DNA of 64,000 bases from Archaeoglobi archaeon. GTDB lineage: Archaea > Halobacteriota > Archaeoglobi > Archaeoglobales > Archaeoglobaceae. Numbering within the stretch: the first letter of the stretch is position 1; each line of letters begins with the position of its first letter. The notes beneath the pieces are model-generated. The model saw only the letters and a list, made by a program, of their open reading frames with translations, was not told where the DNA came from and searched no databases. Position numbers and translations under genes: made by a program. The stretch covers positions 27,716 through 91,715 of the forward strand of contig JAPDIW010000044.1 in NCBI GenBank assembly GCA_029259415.1, in the 5' to 3' direction. Positions 16,624 to 24,834 of the stretch are shown here, in pieces.

Positions 16624-17667
16624 GTGGGGTCTAGAACTACGAAACATGACAAAACAAATATAGAAGAAAATAGCAAGTATGTTGTAGTTGGAATATGTAC
16701 ATATAATAATGAAGACACTATAGAAAGAACTCTTTACAGCTTGGAAAACCAGCTGAGAAGACCTGATGAAATAGTAATCTGTGACAAGAGTAGTGATGGT
16801 ACTTTATCGAAGATCAAGAATTTTCAAAAAAAATCTAAAATGAAAATTACGATCCTGAGGCAAAAGGGAGATGGTGTGGGTGAGGCTAGAAATGAAATTT
16901 TAAACTATCTAAAGAGGGAGGCTAAGTGTGATTTATTGTTTTTCCTCGATACTGATATAACAATTCCACCAGACTTCATAACTAAAAGCTTAAAACTTCA
17001 TGAGATGTACCCAGATGTTGGTGTAGTCTGTCCAGGTGAGCGCTTTACGATAGCTCAAGATCCTTTTCAAGGCGATTACTTCTGTCAAGGTACTTGCTCT
17101 ATAAAATTCGATTTAATCAAAGAATTAAATTTAGAATACGACTCTACTTTAAAAAGGGGAGAAGACTGGGATTTTGCGATAAAATTATTCAAAAACGGAG
17201 TTACTAGTTTGATTACTCCGGAACTAAAAAGAGACGTTTTTGAAAAAGTAACTTTCAAAACTTGGATAAAAAAGAACCTAAAACGACCAACGTCTTTACC
17301 ATATATAAAGAAGTACGGGATTTGGTATATAAGAAAACACCCAGTTCATTTTTTTGGGGATTTGGTATCCTTTATATTGCTAATTTCTGTCGCACTGTCA
17401 GTAGTTGGCTTCATAGCTCAAATATCTGAATTTAAGACGCTTTTATTTGCAAGTATGTTTACATACGTTTTATATTTTGCTGGTATGAGATATAAATATA
17501 AAAAATTATATCTAGGAAATATACATTACATAGTAATACATACTTTATGGCCAATTATATATGGAATTACTGTATTAAAATATATATTTTTTTCGATAAT
17601 TAAATATATTTATAGTTTATCGGCAATAATCGATTGGTTAAAGTTAACATCTTTAAGAAAAAATTAA
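16624..17667 (+). CDS. Glycosyltransferase family 2 with C-terminal membrane segments
   Basis: A 347-residue enzyme that transfers a sugar from a nucleotide or lipid donor. The GT-A domain covers about residues 18-230: VVVGICTYNNEDTIERTLYSL, GVGEARNE, the metal-binding LFFLDTDI at about 106-113 and the acceptor region RGEDWDFAIKLF. Two or three hydrophobic segments follow (about 245-265, 270-290 and 305-325), which anchor it to the membrane. It starts with GTG at 16624. It converges on the dehydratase gene of the nonulosonate run, ending 14 bases from it. AT-rich composition is shared with that cluster. Confidence 0.87.
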   Translation: MGSRTTKHDKTNIEENSKYVVVGICTYNNEDTIERTLYSLENQLRRPDEIVICDKSSDGTLSKIKNFQKKSKMKITILRQKGDGVGEARNEILNYLKREAKCDLLFFLDTDITIPPDFITKSLKLHEMYPDVGVVCPGERFTIAQDPFQGDYFCQGTCSIKFDLIKELNLEYDSTLKRGEDWDFAIKLFKNGVTSLITPELKRDVFEKVTFKTWIKKNLKRPTSLPYIKKYGIWYIRKHPVHFFGDLVSFILLISVALSVVGFIAQISEFKTLLFASMFTYVLYFAGMRYKYKKLYLGNIHYIVIHTLWPIIYGITVLKYIFFSIIKYIYSLSAIIDWLKLTSLRKN

Positions 17668-17681
17668 TAATATTAAAATTT

Positions 17682-18683
17682 CTATAGATATAAATTCAAA
17701 AATTCTCTAACTTCATCCTTGGTTAGCAATTTTGCGTCTTTAGAGGTATATTTTTTTACTTTTAACTTTTTACTGTTTGGTGGCACATTACCAAAAGGAA
17801 CTACAACTATCATGTCATCAATTTCATACGCTTGATCCGACTCTATTTCGGCAAGTAATTCCTCATGTAACTTTTCCCCTGGTCTCTTACCTACTATCTC
17901 AATTTTTATTCCATTAGGATTAATTCCACATATTTTAGCAAATTCGTTTACAACCACTTCAGCCAAGTCAATAATTCTTAAGGCTGGCATTTTAAAGATG
18001 AATATCTCCCCACCTTTCGAGATTTTAGCAGCTTTCAGAACTAGTTCGACAGCTCTTGAAATACTCATAACGAACCTCGTCATTTGAGGATCTGTAACTG
18101 TAATGGGTCCACCCTTCTGTATTTGATCCATAAAAACAGGAAGTACTGAACCTCTTGATCCAATAACATTTCCAAATCTAACACATGAAAATGCTGTTTT
18201 TCTGGATCCTTTATACAAGTTAGCAGAAATAGTTAGCCTTTCTGCCAACAACTTTGTAGCACCTAAAACATTCGTAGGATTTACAGCTTTATCTGTGCTT
18301 ATCGTTATAAACTTTTCAGTATTTTCGTCTATGGCTACGTCAATTAAATTTTGAGTCCCGACAACGTTAGTTTTTACAGCTTCAAAAGGATTATATTCAC
18401 ACACAGGGACGTGCTTTAGTGCAGCTGCGTGGAAAACAATGTCAACACCTTCGATTGCCCTTTTCAGTCTGTCTTTATCTCTTATATCCCCAACAAACAA
18501 TCTGAGCTTTTCTGAGTTGAGTTCGTGTTCTAATTCATACAAACCTGTTTCATTTATATCTAACACCCTCACTACTTTGGGATCAAACTTAAGGAGCGTT
18601 CTGACTATTTCACTCCCTATAGAACCTGCGCCTCCGGTTACAAGAATTGTCTTACCCTCGTAAAACTCTTTGAGGTCATTCAT
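17682..18683 (-). CDS. UDP-GlcNAc 4,6-dehydratase (LegB/PseB-type, CapD family)
   Basis: A short-chain dehydrogenase of 333 residues acting on UDP-GlcNAc to give the 4-keto-6-deoxy sugar, the first step of legionaminic or pseudaminic acid synthesis. GGAGSIGSEIV is the NAD-binding motif; HAAALKHVPVCEYNPFEAV, ISTDKAVNPTNVLGATK (with the Thr-Asp-Lys in place of the usual Tyr-x-x-x-Lys) and RFGNVIGSRGSV are hallmarks of the FlaA1/CapD group. It is the last gene of the long leftward run; its ATG overlaps the stop of the aminotransferase gene. A NeuC-like 2-epimerase in the run points to the legionaminate rather than the pseudaminate branch. Confidence 0.88.
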   Translation of the reverse strand: MNDLKEFYEGKTILVTGGAGSIGSEIVRTLLKFDPKVVRVLDINETGLYELEHELNSEKLRLFVGDIRDKDRLKRAIEGVDIVFHAAALKHVPVCEYNPFEAVKTNVVGTQNLIDVAIDENTEKFITISTDKAVNPTNVLGATKLLAERLTISANLYKGSRKTAFSCVRFGNVIGSRGSVLPVFMDQIQKGGPITVTDPQMTRFVMSISRAVELVLKAAKISKGGEIFIFKMPALRIIDLAEVVVNEFAKICGINPNGIKIEIVGKRPGEKLHEELLAEIESDQAYEIDDMIVVVPFGNVPPNSKKLKVKKYTSKDAKLLTKDEVREFLNLYL

Positions 18684-19819
18684 ACTCTCCCCTCCTGGAA
18701 GAATTCTTTAATTGAAGTGACAATGTAGTCCAGCTCTTCTTTTGTCATATGGGGGTACATTGGCAAACTCAAAACTTGAGAAGAAACCTTCTCCGTTACT
18801 GGGAGTTTGACTTTAGAATATCCAAGCTTTCTAAATATCGTGTATTTGTGGACTGGCTCAAAGTAAACCTTAGTTGATATCCCCTTTTTTGCAAGATACC
18901 TCATTAGAGCATCTCTCATTTCTTTTCCTTCTAAAACCCTTATCATATAAAGCTGATAGGCCGCAAAATAATCTTCTGGCTCTTCCATGACTTCGACACC
19001 ATCTATTTTTTTGAGCTCCTTGTTTAGTGAGTGTGCATTTTTTCTCCGCATTTCTATTAGCTTGTCAACTTTTTCTAGCTGTGCTATTCCCAAAGCCGCC
19101 AAAATTGTTGAAAGCCTCCAGTTATAGCCGACTTCAATGTAATCTGTCTTTGTTCCGGAAGTGAAATAATCCCCCTCCGTTATCCTGCCATAAGAGACGA
19201 GGAGTTTTAGTTTGTCATATAATTCCCTGTCGTCTGTGACAGCGGCTCCCCCTTCACTTGTTGTGAAAATCTTGTTTTGACAGAAACTGAGAATAGCGGC
19301 GTCTCCAAATGTCCCAACGTGTTTATCACCCACCTTCGCCCCGAAGGCCTCTGCAGCGTCTTCAATCAGTACAAGTTTATAATCCTCCGCTATTTCCCTG
19401 AGTTCTCTAATTTTGCACGGCATCCCGCCGTAATGAATTGGCAGTATAGCTTTGGTTTTTGAAGTTATTTTTTCCTTGACGTCTTCTGGATCCAGTCCCA
19501 AAGTTTCTTCCTCGATGTCAGCAAAGACTGGCTTCGCACCAACATATAATGGAGCATAAGCAGTTGCTATGAATGTAAAGGAGGGTACAATTATCTCGTC
19601 CCTTGGCTTAAAGCCATAAGCAAGCACCAATGCATGGAGCGCTGAACCCCCAGAGTTAAAGGCCACACAATATCTTGAGCCGATGTACTCACGTATCTTT
19701 TTTTCAAACTCTTTTATTTGCTTTCCAGTACACCAATGCATTCCAGACTGAATTACTTCTTTAACCGCATTTACGTCTTCCTCATCCCAATAAATTTTGA
19801 AGAGGGGAATTTTCCACAT
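18680..19819 (-). CDS. DegT/DnrJ/EryC1-type sugar aminotransferase (LegC/PseC-like)
   Basis: A PLP-dependent aminotransferase of 379 residues that aminates the C4 keto group of the nucleotide sugar made by the neighbouring dehydratase. Marks of the family are FNSGGSALHALVLAYG near the phosphate site, EDAAEAFGAK with the pyridine-binding Asp (about 156), and SFCQNKIFTTSEGG with the Schiff-base Lys at about 185. GYNWRLSTILAALG follows as usual. Start MWKIPLFKIYWDEE at 19819. It overlaps the dehydratase start by four bases and follows the FemAB-like gene after 10 bases. The regiochemistry is inferred from the cluster. Confidence 0.87.
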   Translation of the reverse strand: MWKIPLFKIYWDEEDVNAVKEVIQSGMHWCTGKQIKEFEKKIREYIGSRYCVAFNSGGSALHALVLAYGFKPRDEIIVPSFTFIATAYAPLYVGAKPVFADIEEETLGLDPEDVKEKITSKTKAILPIHYGGMPCKIRELREIAEDYKLVLIEDAAEAFGAKVGDKHVGTFGDAAILSFCQNKIFTTSEGGAAVTDDRELYDKLKLLVSYGRITEGDYFTSGTKTDYIEVGYNWRLSTILAALGIAQLEKVDKLIEMRRKNAHSLNKELKKIDGVEVMEEPEDYFAAYQLYMIRVLEGKEMRDALMRYLAKKGISTKVYFEPVHKYTIFRKLGYSKVKLPVTEKVSSQVLSLPMYPHMTKEELDYIVTSIKEFFQEGRV

Positions 19820-19829
19820 ACTTCACCAC

Positions 19830-20897
19830 CTATACTATTTTTTCATCAAGATCCCACCGATACTCTGGAAAGTAATTGTTCGAAAATGCAGACATGGGAT
19901 TCAAGGTTGACAGTTTTTTGTAAGTTTTTATATCAAATATTTTTTTGCCAATATAGAAAGGAACTGTATCGTTCGAAAAGCCTTTTTTAAATTCAAAAAG
20001 AGAATCATTTTTTCCTCTGCCTCCACCAAGATTCAGTAATTCAAAGTTATTCGTTTTTACCCATTTTATTGCTTTCCATAACATTAAATCTAATGGATAC
20101 ACTCCTTTTAAACCATATGTAGCACCAGATAGATGATAATGAACTACTTTGCGCCAAAATATGAAAATACTTGCTCCAATGATCTGATTATTATGTTCTA
20201 CTTTAACTAATACTGACTTTAATAAGCTAAAATGATCATTTAGGAACTCTCTTGAAAAATAGTATTTTTTTGATGCCTTATTTTTGTCCATTGTATGATA
20301 ATAAATTTTTACAAAGTTATCAATATCCTTTTTAGTAGGAGTACTCACAATTTCTACTTTACACTCCTCTCTTATAGATTTTTTGATGTTATATCTGTGT
20401 CCTTTTTTGATTGATTTCCAAATCCCTTCTAAGTCTTTATTCAAGTTAATAACTACAACATCGTTTAGATATTCAACGTTAAAGCTCTTATTAAAAAACC
20501 TCCAGTTCTTAAAAATTGGGTGGAATCTTATAAATTCGCACACGTAATTATTCCTTAAAGCATAGTTTTGGTATTCCTCCAAAAATTTTTTCAGAGAACT
20601 GTTTATCTTTTCTTTATCTCGTGTTTTTGTGGTAATCAAAGGCCCCCCATAACCATAAGGAGTGGTCAAGTCATAATATTCGAAGTCTTTAAATTTCTCT
20701 ATTTTACTTATATCTCTAACTAAATGTGGCCAAAAAATTTTTATGTTTTCATCTTCCCAAAAAATAGCTTCAGGTTCAACATCATAGTGCCTTTTGTAGA
20801 GGTCAAAATACTCGTATCTAAAATAAATGTCCTCATATCCTCCAAATTCTTCGGCTAGTGTAGAATTCCACGTAGCCCTATCTTTTATGGAGATCAT
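19830..20897 (-). CDS. FemAB/BioF2-like GNAT-fold acyltransferase
   Basis: A 355-residue protein resembling the FemAB-type peptidyl or amino-sugar acyltransferases with a tandem GNAT fold. The diagnostic parts are IWKSIKKGHRYNIKKS in the middle and the C-terminal ELLNLGGGRGKNDSLFEFKKGF. The first half (about 1-150) contains TTPYGYGGPLI, another common feature. It overlaps the 3' end of the NeuC-like gene by four bases. A legionaminate pathway needs an N-acetyltransferase at C4 (LegH); none of the usual left-handed helix type is found in the run, so this protein may do that job or load another acyl group. That is inference. Confidence 0.75.
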   Translation of the reverse strand: MISIKDRATWNSTLAEEFGGYEDIYFRYEYFDLYKRHYDVEPEAIFWEDENIKIFWPHLVRDISKIEKFKDFEYYDLTTPYGYGGPLITTKTRDKEKINSSLKKFLEEYQNYALRNNYVCEFIRFHPIFKNWRFFNKSFNVEYLNDVVVINLNKDLEGIWKSIKKGHRYNIKKSIREECKVEIVSTPTKKDIDNFVKIYYHTMDKNKASKKYYFSREFLNDHFSLLKSVLVKVEHNNQIIGASIFIFWRKVVHYHLSGATYGLKGVYPLDLMLWKAIKWVKTNNFELLNLGGGRGKNDSLFEFKKGFSNDTVPFYIGKKIFDIKTYKKLSTLNPMSAFSNNYFPEYRWDLDEKIV

Positions 20898-22012
20898 AAT
20901 TTACCCTCCAATATCTCCAAAATTATTTTCACTATTCTTTCCGAACTTTTTCCATCGCCATATGGATTTTTTATTGTTTTTAACTTGTTTCTAAACTCTT
21001 TGTCGTACAAAGCCTTCTTTATACCCTCCACAATCTCGTCTTTATTATATCCTACGTCTATTGTATTTCCTGCCCTCAGCCTATTTCTCTGCCTCGTTCC
21101 GATACAAACAAAAGGTTTTCTAAAAGATGCCAATTCAACAATCCCTGCACTTGAATTGCCCACCATCACATCACAAGCATTCATTAATCCTAAAAAATCT
21201 TCTCGTTCAATATGTTGAAATACTTTTAAGAAAGGTAATTCTTTACTGTATTCTTCAAGTATTTTGTTTATAACCCTCCCCCCAGCATCTGCATTTGAGT
21301 AAACAGCTATTGTCTGAATCTTTAGTTCTTTGATTGCATCCAAAGTTCCTTTTATCTGCCTTTCTACGTCTTCGTGCTCCTCGGTATTTGGGTGCTGAAC
21401 AAGAAGAATGATAGGTTTTTCTGGATTTAGTTCGTATTTTTTAATTATCTCCTCTTTTGGTGTAAACTCTCCTGCATAGATATCATCCAACCCTGGTTCA
21501 CCTACATTAAATACTCTATTTTTCGGAATACCCATACTTATCAATCTTCTATAACTTTCTTCATTTCCTACAAGATGGTAGTCTGAAAACATCGTAATTG
21601 CATACCTTATTTTGTTATCTATTGAACCTCCTAAATCTCCTCCTCCATGATGCACCACTGGAATATTTAAGTGAGCTCCAACTATAGCTCCAGCTAAACT
21701 CTCGCCTCTGTCGCCTTCAATAAATATTAGATCTGGATTTATCCCTTCTATCGCTTGAGCAATACCATATACGCAAATACCAAAAGATTTGACCATTGCT
21801 CCCAGACTATCGTTATCCAATAGCATATCAACTTTCTTGATTTTGAGTTTGTCTTTTTCTATCTCTTTTATAGTATACCCAAATCTAGAACTCAAATGCA
21901 TACACGTTGCTATTATTGTTAAATCTACATGCTTATTTAGTTCCATCAGTGCCCTCCTCATCAATAAATAATCTGACCTTGAACCTGAAACATATACGAC
22001 CCTCTTACTCAT
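20894..22012 (-). CDS. neuC: Hydrolysing UDP-GlcNAc 2-epimerase (NeuC/LegG type)
   Basis: A GT-B-fold enzyme of 372 residues that removes UDP and inverts C2, giving ManNAc or its 2,4-diamino-6-deoxy relative. The start MSKRVVYVSGSRSDYLLMRRA matches NeuC (Gly-Ser/Thr-Arg-Ser/Ala-Asp/Glu-Tyr). FIEGDRGESLAGAI, VVHHGGGDLGGSIDN, LVQHPNTEEHED, and VGNSSAGIVELASF with the UDP contacts follow in the order of the family. With the dehydratase, aminotransferase and NeuB-like synthase in the same run, it most likely acts on UDP-2,4-diacetamido sugar (LegG). It overlaps the next gene by four bases on each side. Confidence 0.88.
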   Translation of the reverse strand: MSKRVVYVSGSRSDYLLMRRALMELNKHVDLTIIATCMHLSSRFGYTIKEIEKDKLKIKKVDMLLDNDSLGAMVKSFGICVYGIAQAIEGINPDLIFIEGDRGESLAGAIVGAHLNIPVVHHGGGDLGGSIDNKIRYAITMFSDYHLVGNEESYRRLISMGIPKNRVFNVGEPGLDDIYAGEFTPKEEIIKKYELNPEKPIILLVQHPNTEEHEDVERQIKGTLDAIKELKIQTIAVYSNADAGGRVINKILEEYSKELPFLKVFQHIEREDFLGLMNACDVMVGNSSAGIVELASFRKPFVCIGTRQRNRLRAGNTIDVGYNKDEIVEGIKKALYDKEFRNKLKTIKNPYGDGKSSERIVKIILEILEGKL

Positions 22013-23109
22013 AGACTTTCACCATTTAGGATACCATTTAGAATATTAGCTACTTTCGACATCTCTTTCTTGCCATATCTCTGATCTATAGGTATTGACA
22101 AAATTCTTTTGCTTAATTCATGTTCATATGAGTAGTTCTTTGGGATTATACCCTCCAAATCCCAATGTATTGGGGGATAAATATCTTTTTCAATTAAGAG
22201 TTTCTTAACTCTATTCCTTTCTTCTTCACTCTCAAATATTAATGGCAGGGTAAAAGGACTTTTTATGTCATCTAAATTAAACAAAAAATATTTCTTATTA
22301 TGAATATTGCTATACATAAATTTTAAATTTTCAAACCTTTTTCGAGTAATATATGAAATATTTATTTTTCTTAAAATGTAAAGCGAAATAAAGGGGATAT
22401 CCTGTAATTGTATTGGCTCACTGTCTTTATTTACTTCATAGTTTTTGTACATTACTAAAAATAAGTTTTTTAATTTGTTAGCATCTTTTGAGATAATCCT
22501 CTCATAGTTTTTTAAATACATAGTTTTTAATACCATCGCTTCGAGCATATTTTCGTAACCTTCTGGGAATGATTTCTTTACTTTAAATGCAGAGTTAGTA
22601 TAGTATAACACACCACCATCTGGTATCGGAAAAACTTTTCTTAAACTTGAGACTAGATACAAATTCTCATGTTCTATTTTAAATCTGCTTCTATTGAAGA
22701 TGGAATGAGTAATGTCTAGAATTACAATATTCTCTTTATCTAACAAATTTAAAATATTTTTATTAAAAATGGGTTCAGTTCCAAAATAATCTATAAAATA
22801 GATTAATGAATTTTTTATATTTTTATCTAATATTGGTTTTAAAGGATGTTTATGAGTGTAAAACTTAACTTTTAAATTTAACTCTTTAAAAGGCTTCAAA
22901 ATCGAATGACATAGATATGCTGGTAGGTAGCATATTTCCTTTTTTAGTAATTTTTTTGTATTTAACAACACAGATTTTACTGCTTGCCTACCATCTCTGA
23001 AAAAGCAATAGTTTCTGTTTTCGCCAACACTTATAAGATAATACAATGCGGAGTTCGTGTATTCATCATTGTCGAATTCTGGAAATTCAAAAAAACTTCC
23101 TATTTCCAT
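22009..23109 (-). CDS. PLP-transferase-fold protein, divergent DegT-like
   Basis: From the ATG at 23109 this is a 366-residue protein that resembles a sugar aminotransferase of the DegT group but is divergent. It contains FFRDGRQAVKSVL in place of the usual small-domain start, YLPAYLCHSIL, IYFIDYFGTEP, a possible pyridine-binding Asp in VILDITHS, and LVSSLRKVFPIPDGGVLYY, in which the Lys after SSLR fits the Schiff-base position. The ATG is preferred over the GTG at 23118 because GAGGTGG lies five bases before it. It overlaps the methyltransferase gene upstream and the NeuC-like gene downstream. It probably modifies the sugar made here; the exact reaction is not known. Confidence 0.62.
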   Translation of the reverse strand: MEIGSFFEFPEFDNDEYTNSALYYLISVGENRNYCFFRDGRQAVKSVLLNTKKLLKKEICYLPAYLCHSILKPFKELNLKVKFYTHKHPLKPILDKNIKNSLIYFIDYFGTEPIFNKNILNLLDKENIVILDITHSIFNRSRFKIEHENLYLVSSLRKVFPIPDGGVLYYTNSAFKVKKSFPEGYENMLEAMVLKTMYLKNYERIISKDANKLKNLFLVMYKNYEVNKDSEPIQLQDIPFISLYILRKINISYITRKRFENLKFMYSNIHNKKYFLFNLDDIKSPFTLPLIFESEEERNRVKKLLIEKDIYPPIHWDLEGIIPKNYSYEHELSKRILSIPIDQRYGKKEMSKVANILNGILNGESL

Positions 23110-23801
23110 AATGACCACCTCTTCCTCGCTTCGACAATCCAGTGAATAATTTCTTCTTGTCGGTTTTCATAAGTACGAATGTTGTTCTCAATACTATTAA
23201 TTTCAAATCCTGATCGCAACAACAGATTTTCTAAATCATCTGCAGAGAGCATACAAGTTATCCCTACATTAGCTAGGGGGCCTTCTGACAAATTATCAAA
23301 AGTTTCGTAGTCAATCAGATTTGATGTTCCATAACCCCAACTCCCCTTTGCAATATGAAAACTCCAAAAATAACCGCCAAGTTTTAAAACACGATTTATT
23401 TCGGCATAAGCCTTTTTATGGTCTCTAAAAGTGAGATGCTGAATTGTGGCACAGTCAATAACTACATCAAAACATTGATTCTTATAGGGTAGTTCTCTTA
23501 CATCAGCCACTTTTAAATTTGCTCTAACATTATACGCCTCTTCCAAGTATCTCTCCGCTTTTCTTACTGCAGATGGAGAAATATCTATACCATATACAAA
23601 ACCCTCATTCGCTAAAAACCAAAGATTTGCTCCTTGTCCACATCCAACTTCTAAGATCTTGATATTTTTCCTTTCTTCTTTTGGGATTTTGAAGAAATTA
23701 GCTCCTATAAATCTTATAAGTTCCTCATTAGGGTATTTGCCCCACATCCTTTGCGAGTGTATACATTCCCATATATTTTTTCTACCATTCAATGAGCTCA
23801 A
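23100..23801 (-). CDS. Class I SAM-dependent methyltransferase
   Basis: A 233-residue cytoplasmic methyltransferase. Motif I is KILEVGCGQGANLWFLA (about residues 48-64), the acidic adenosine loop is VYGIDISPSAVRKAE, motif II VADVRELPY, motif III CFDVVIDCATIQHL, followed by EINRVLKLGGYFWSFHIA. These are the usual parts of methyltransferase type 11/25 domains. It starts with TTG at 23801 (or 23792) inside the 3' end of the synthase gene and overlaps the PLP-fold gene. Methylation of the nonulosonic acid or of a neighbouring sugar is a reasonable guess from the location only. Confidence 0.82.
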   Translation of the reverse strand: MSSLNGRKNIWECIHSQRMWGKYPNEELIRFIGANFFKIPKEERKNIKILEVGCGQGANLWFLANEGFVYGIDISPSAVRKAERYLEEAYNVRANLKVADVRELPYKNQCFDVVIDCATIQHLTFRDHKKAYAEINRVLKLGGYFWSFHIAKGSWGYGTSNLIDYETFDNLSEGPLANVGITCMLSADDLENLLLRSGFEINSIENNIRTYENRQEEIIHWIVEARKRWSLWK

Positions 23802-24834
23802 AGGTTATCACCTCATCTTTATTTATCTTCTTTCTAGCTTTTTTCCCTATGATTTCTTTATAATATTTGGGTGATAGTCCAGTTTCAGGCCGCTTAAATG
23901 TTATCATATCTTTAGTTATAGTGGCTCCTTTGGGTATATCCACTTTGGCAACTATGCTTCTCCTTACGACTCTCCTAATCTCTATCTCTTCAGGGGCAGC
24001 CCTCTTAATCCCATCTCCCAAGGCTTTTTCAATTATCCTTATCTCTTCAATCATTTCTTTTAGCTCTTCCGGATTAAGTGATGCCTTGTGGTCTGGTCCA
24101 GGCAAATTTTTATCTAATGTGAAATGCTTTTCAATGACAACAGCTCCAAGAGCCACAGCTGCTATTGAGGCGTAGATTCCCAGACTATGGTCAGAAAACC
24201 CTACAGGCAGTTTAAATGCCTCCTTAAGAGTTTGGATTGCTCTTAAATTTAGGCTTTCAAATTTTGCTGGATAACTAGTGACACAGTGCAAGAGAATTAT
24301 ATCTTCATTTCCAGCGTTTTTTATCGTGTTTATAGCTTCTTCTATTTCTCCCAGCGTTCCCATTCCAGTAGAGAGAATTATTGGTTTTCTCTTTTCTGCT
24401 ATGTATTTTAGGAAGGGTAGGTTTGTTAAGTCGGCTGAAGATACCTTAAAAGCTGGAACTCCCAATTCTTCGAGGAAATCGACGCTCTCAAAGTCAAATG
24501 GCGTTGATAGAAATATAATTCCTCTGCGCTTAGTATATTTGTAGAGCTCCTTAAACTCATCCTCACTAAGCTCAAGTTCTTTTAGCATTTCGTGTTGAGA
24601 TTCATTTGATCCCGTGTTTTTAGCTTGATAATCGGCTTTTGGAGCATTTTTGGTAACTACATTTTCAGCTTTAAAGGTTTGGAATTTTACGGCATCTGTT
24701 CCAGCTTCAACCGCAATGTCTACAAGCTTTTTAGCAAGTTCAATATCCCCATTGTGGTTGACTCCAGCTTCTGCAATTATGAAGCATGGTTCTCCATCTC
24801 CTATCGATTTGCTACCTATCTTAACAATTTTCAT
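23782..24834 (-). CDS. neuB: Nonulosonic acid synthase (NeuB/LegI type)
   Basis: This enzyme condenses phosphoenolpyruvate with ManNAc or a 2,4-diacetamido-hexose to give sialic or legionaminic acid. The 350-residue protein has a TIM-barrel catalytic domain (about 1-280) with FIIAEAGVNHNGDI, DAVKFQTFKAENV, LSTPFDFESVDFL, KVSSADLTNLPFL, LSTGMGTLGEI, LLHCVTSYPA, GFSDHSLGI and EKHFTLDKNLPGPDH, all NeuB hallmarks. A C-terminal SAF (antifreeze-like) domain follows (about 290-350) with RRSIVAKVDIPKGATIT. It overlaps the GH88 gene stop upstream (ATGA) and the methyltransferase downstream. Whether sialic or legionaminic acid is made depends on the other enzymes; the dehydratase and aminotransferase favour the latter. 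Confidence 0.93.
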   Translation of the reverse strand: MKIVKIGSKSIGDGEPCFIIAEAGVNHNGDIELAKKLVDIAVEAGTDAVKFQTFKAENVVTKNAPKADYQAKNTGSNESQHEMLKELELSEDEFKELYKYTKRRGIIFLSTPFDFESVDFLEELGVPAFKVSSADLTNLPFLKYIAEKRKPIILSTGMGTLGEIEEAINTIKNAGNEDIILLHCVTSYPAKFESLNLRAIQTLKEAFKLPVGFSDHSLGIYASIAAVALGAVVIEKHFTLDKNLPGPDHKASLNPEELKEMIEEIRIIEKALGDGIKRAAPEEIEIRRVVRRSIVAKVDIPKGATITKDMITFKRPETGLSPKYYKEIIGKKARKKINKDEVITFELIEW

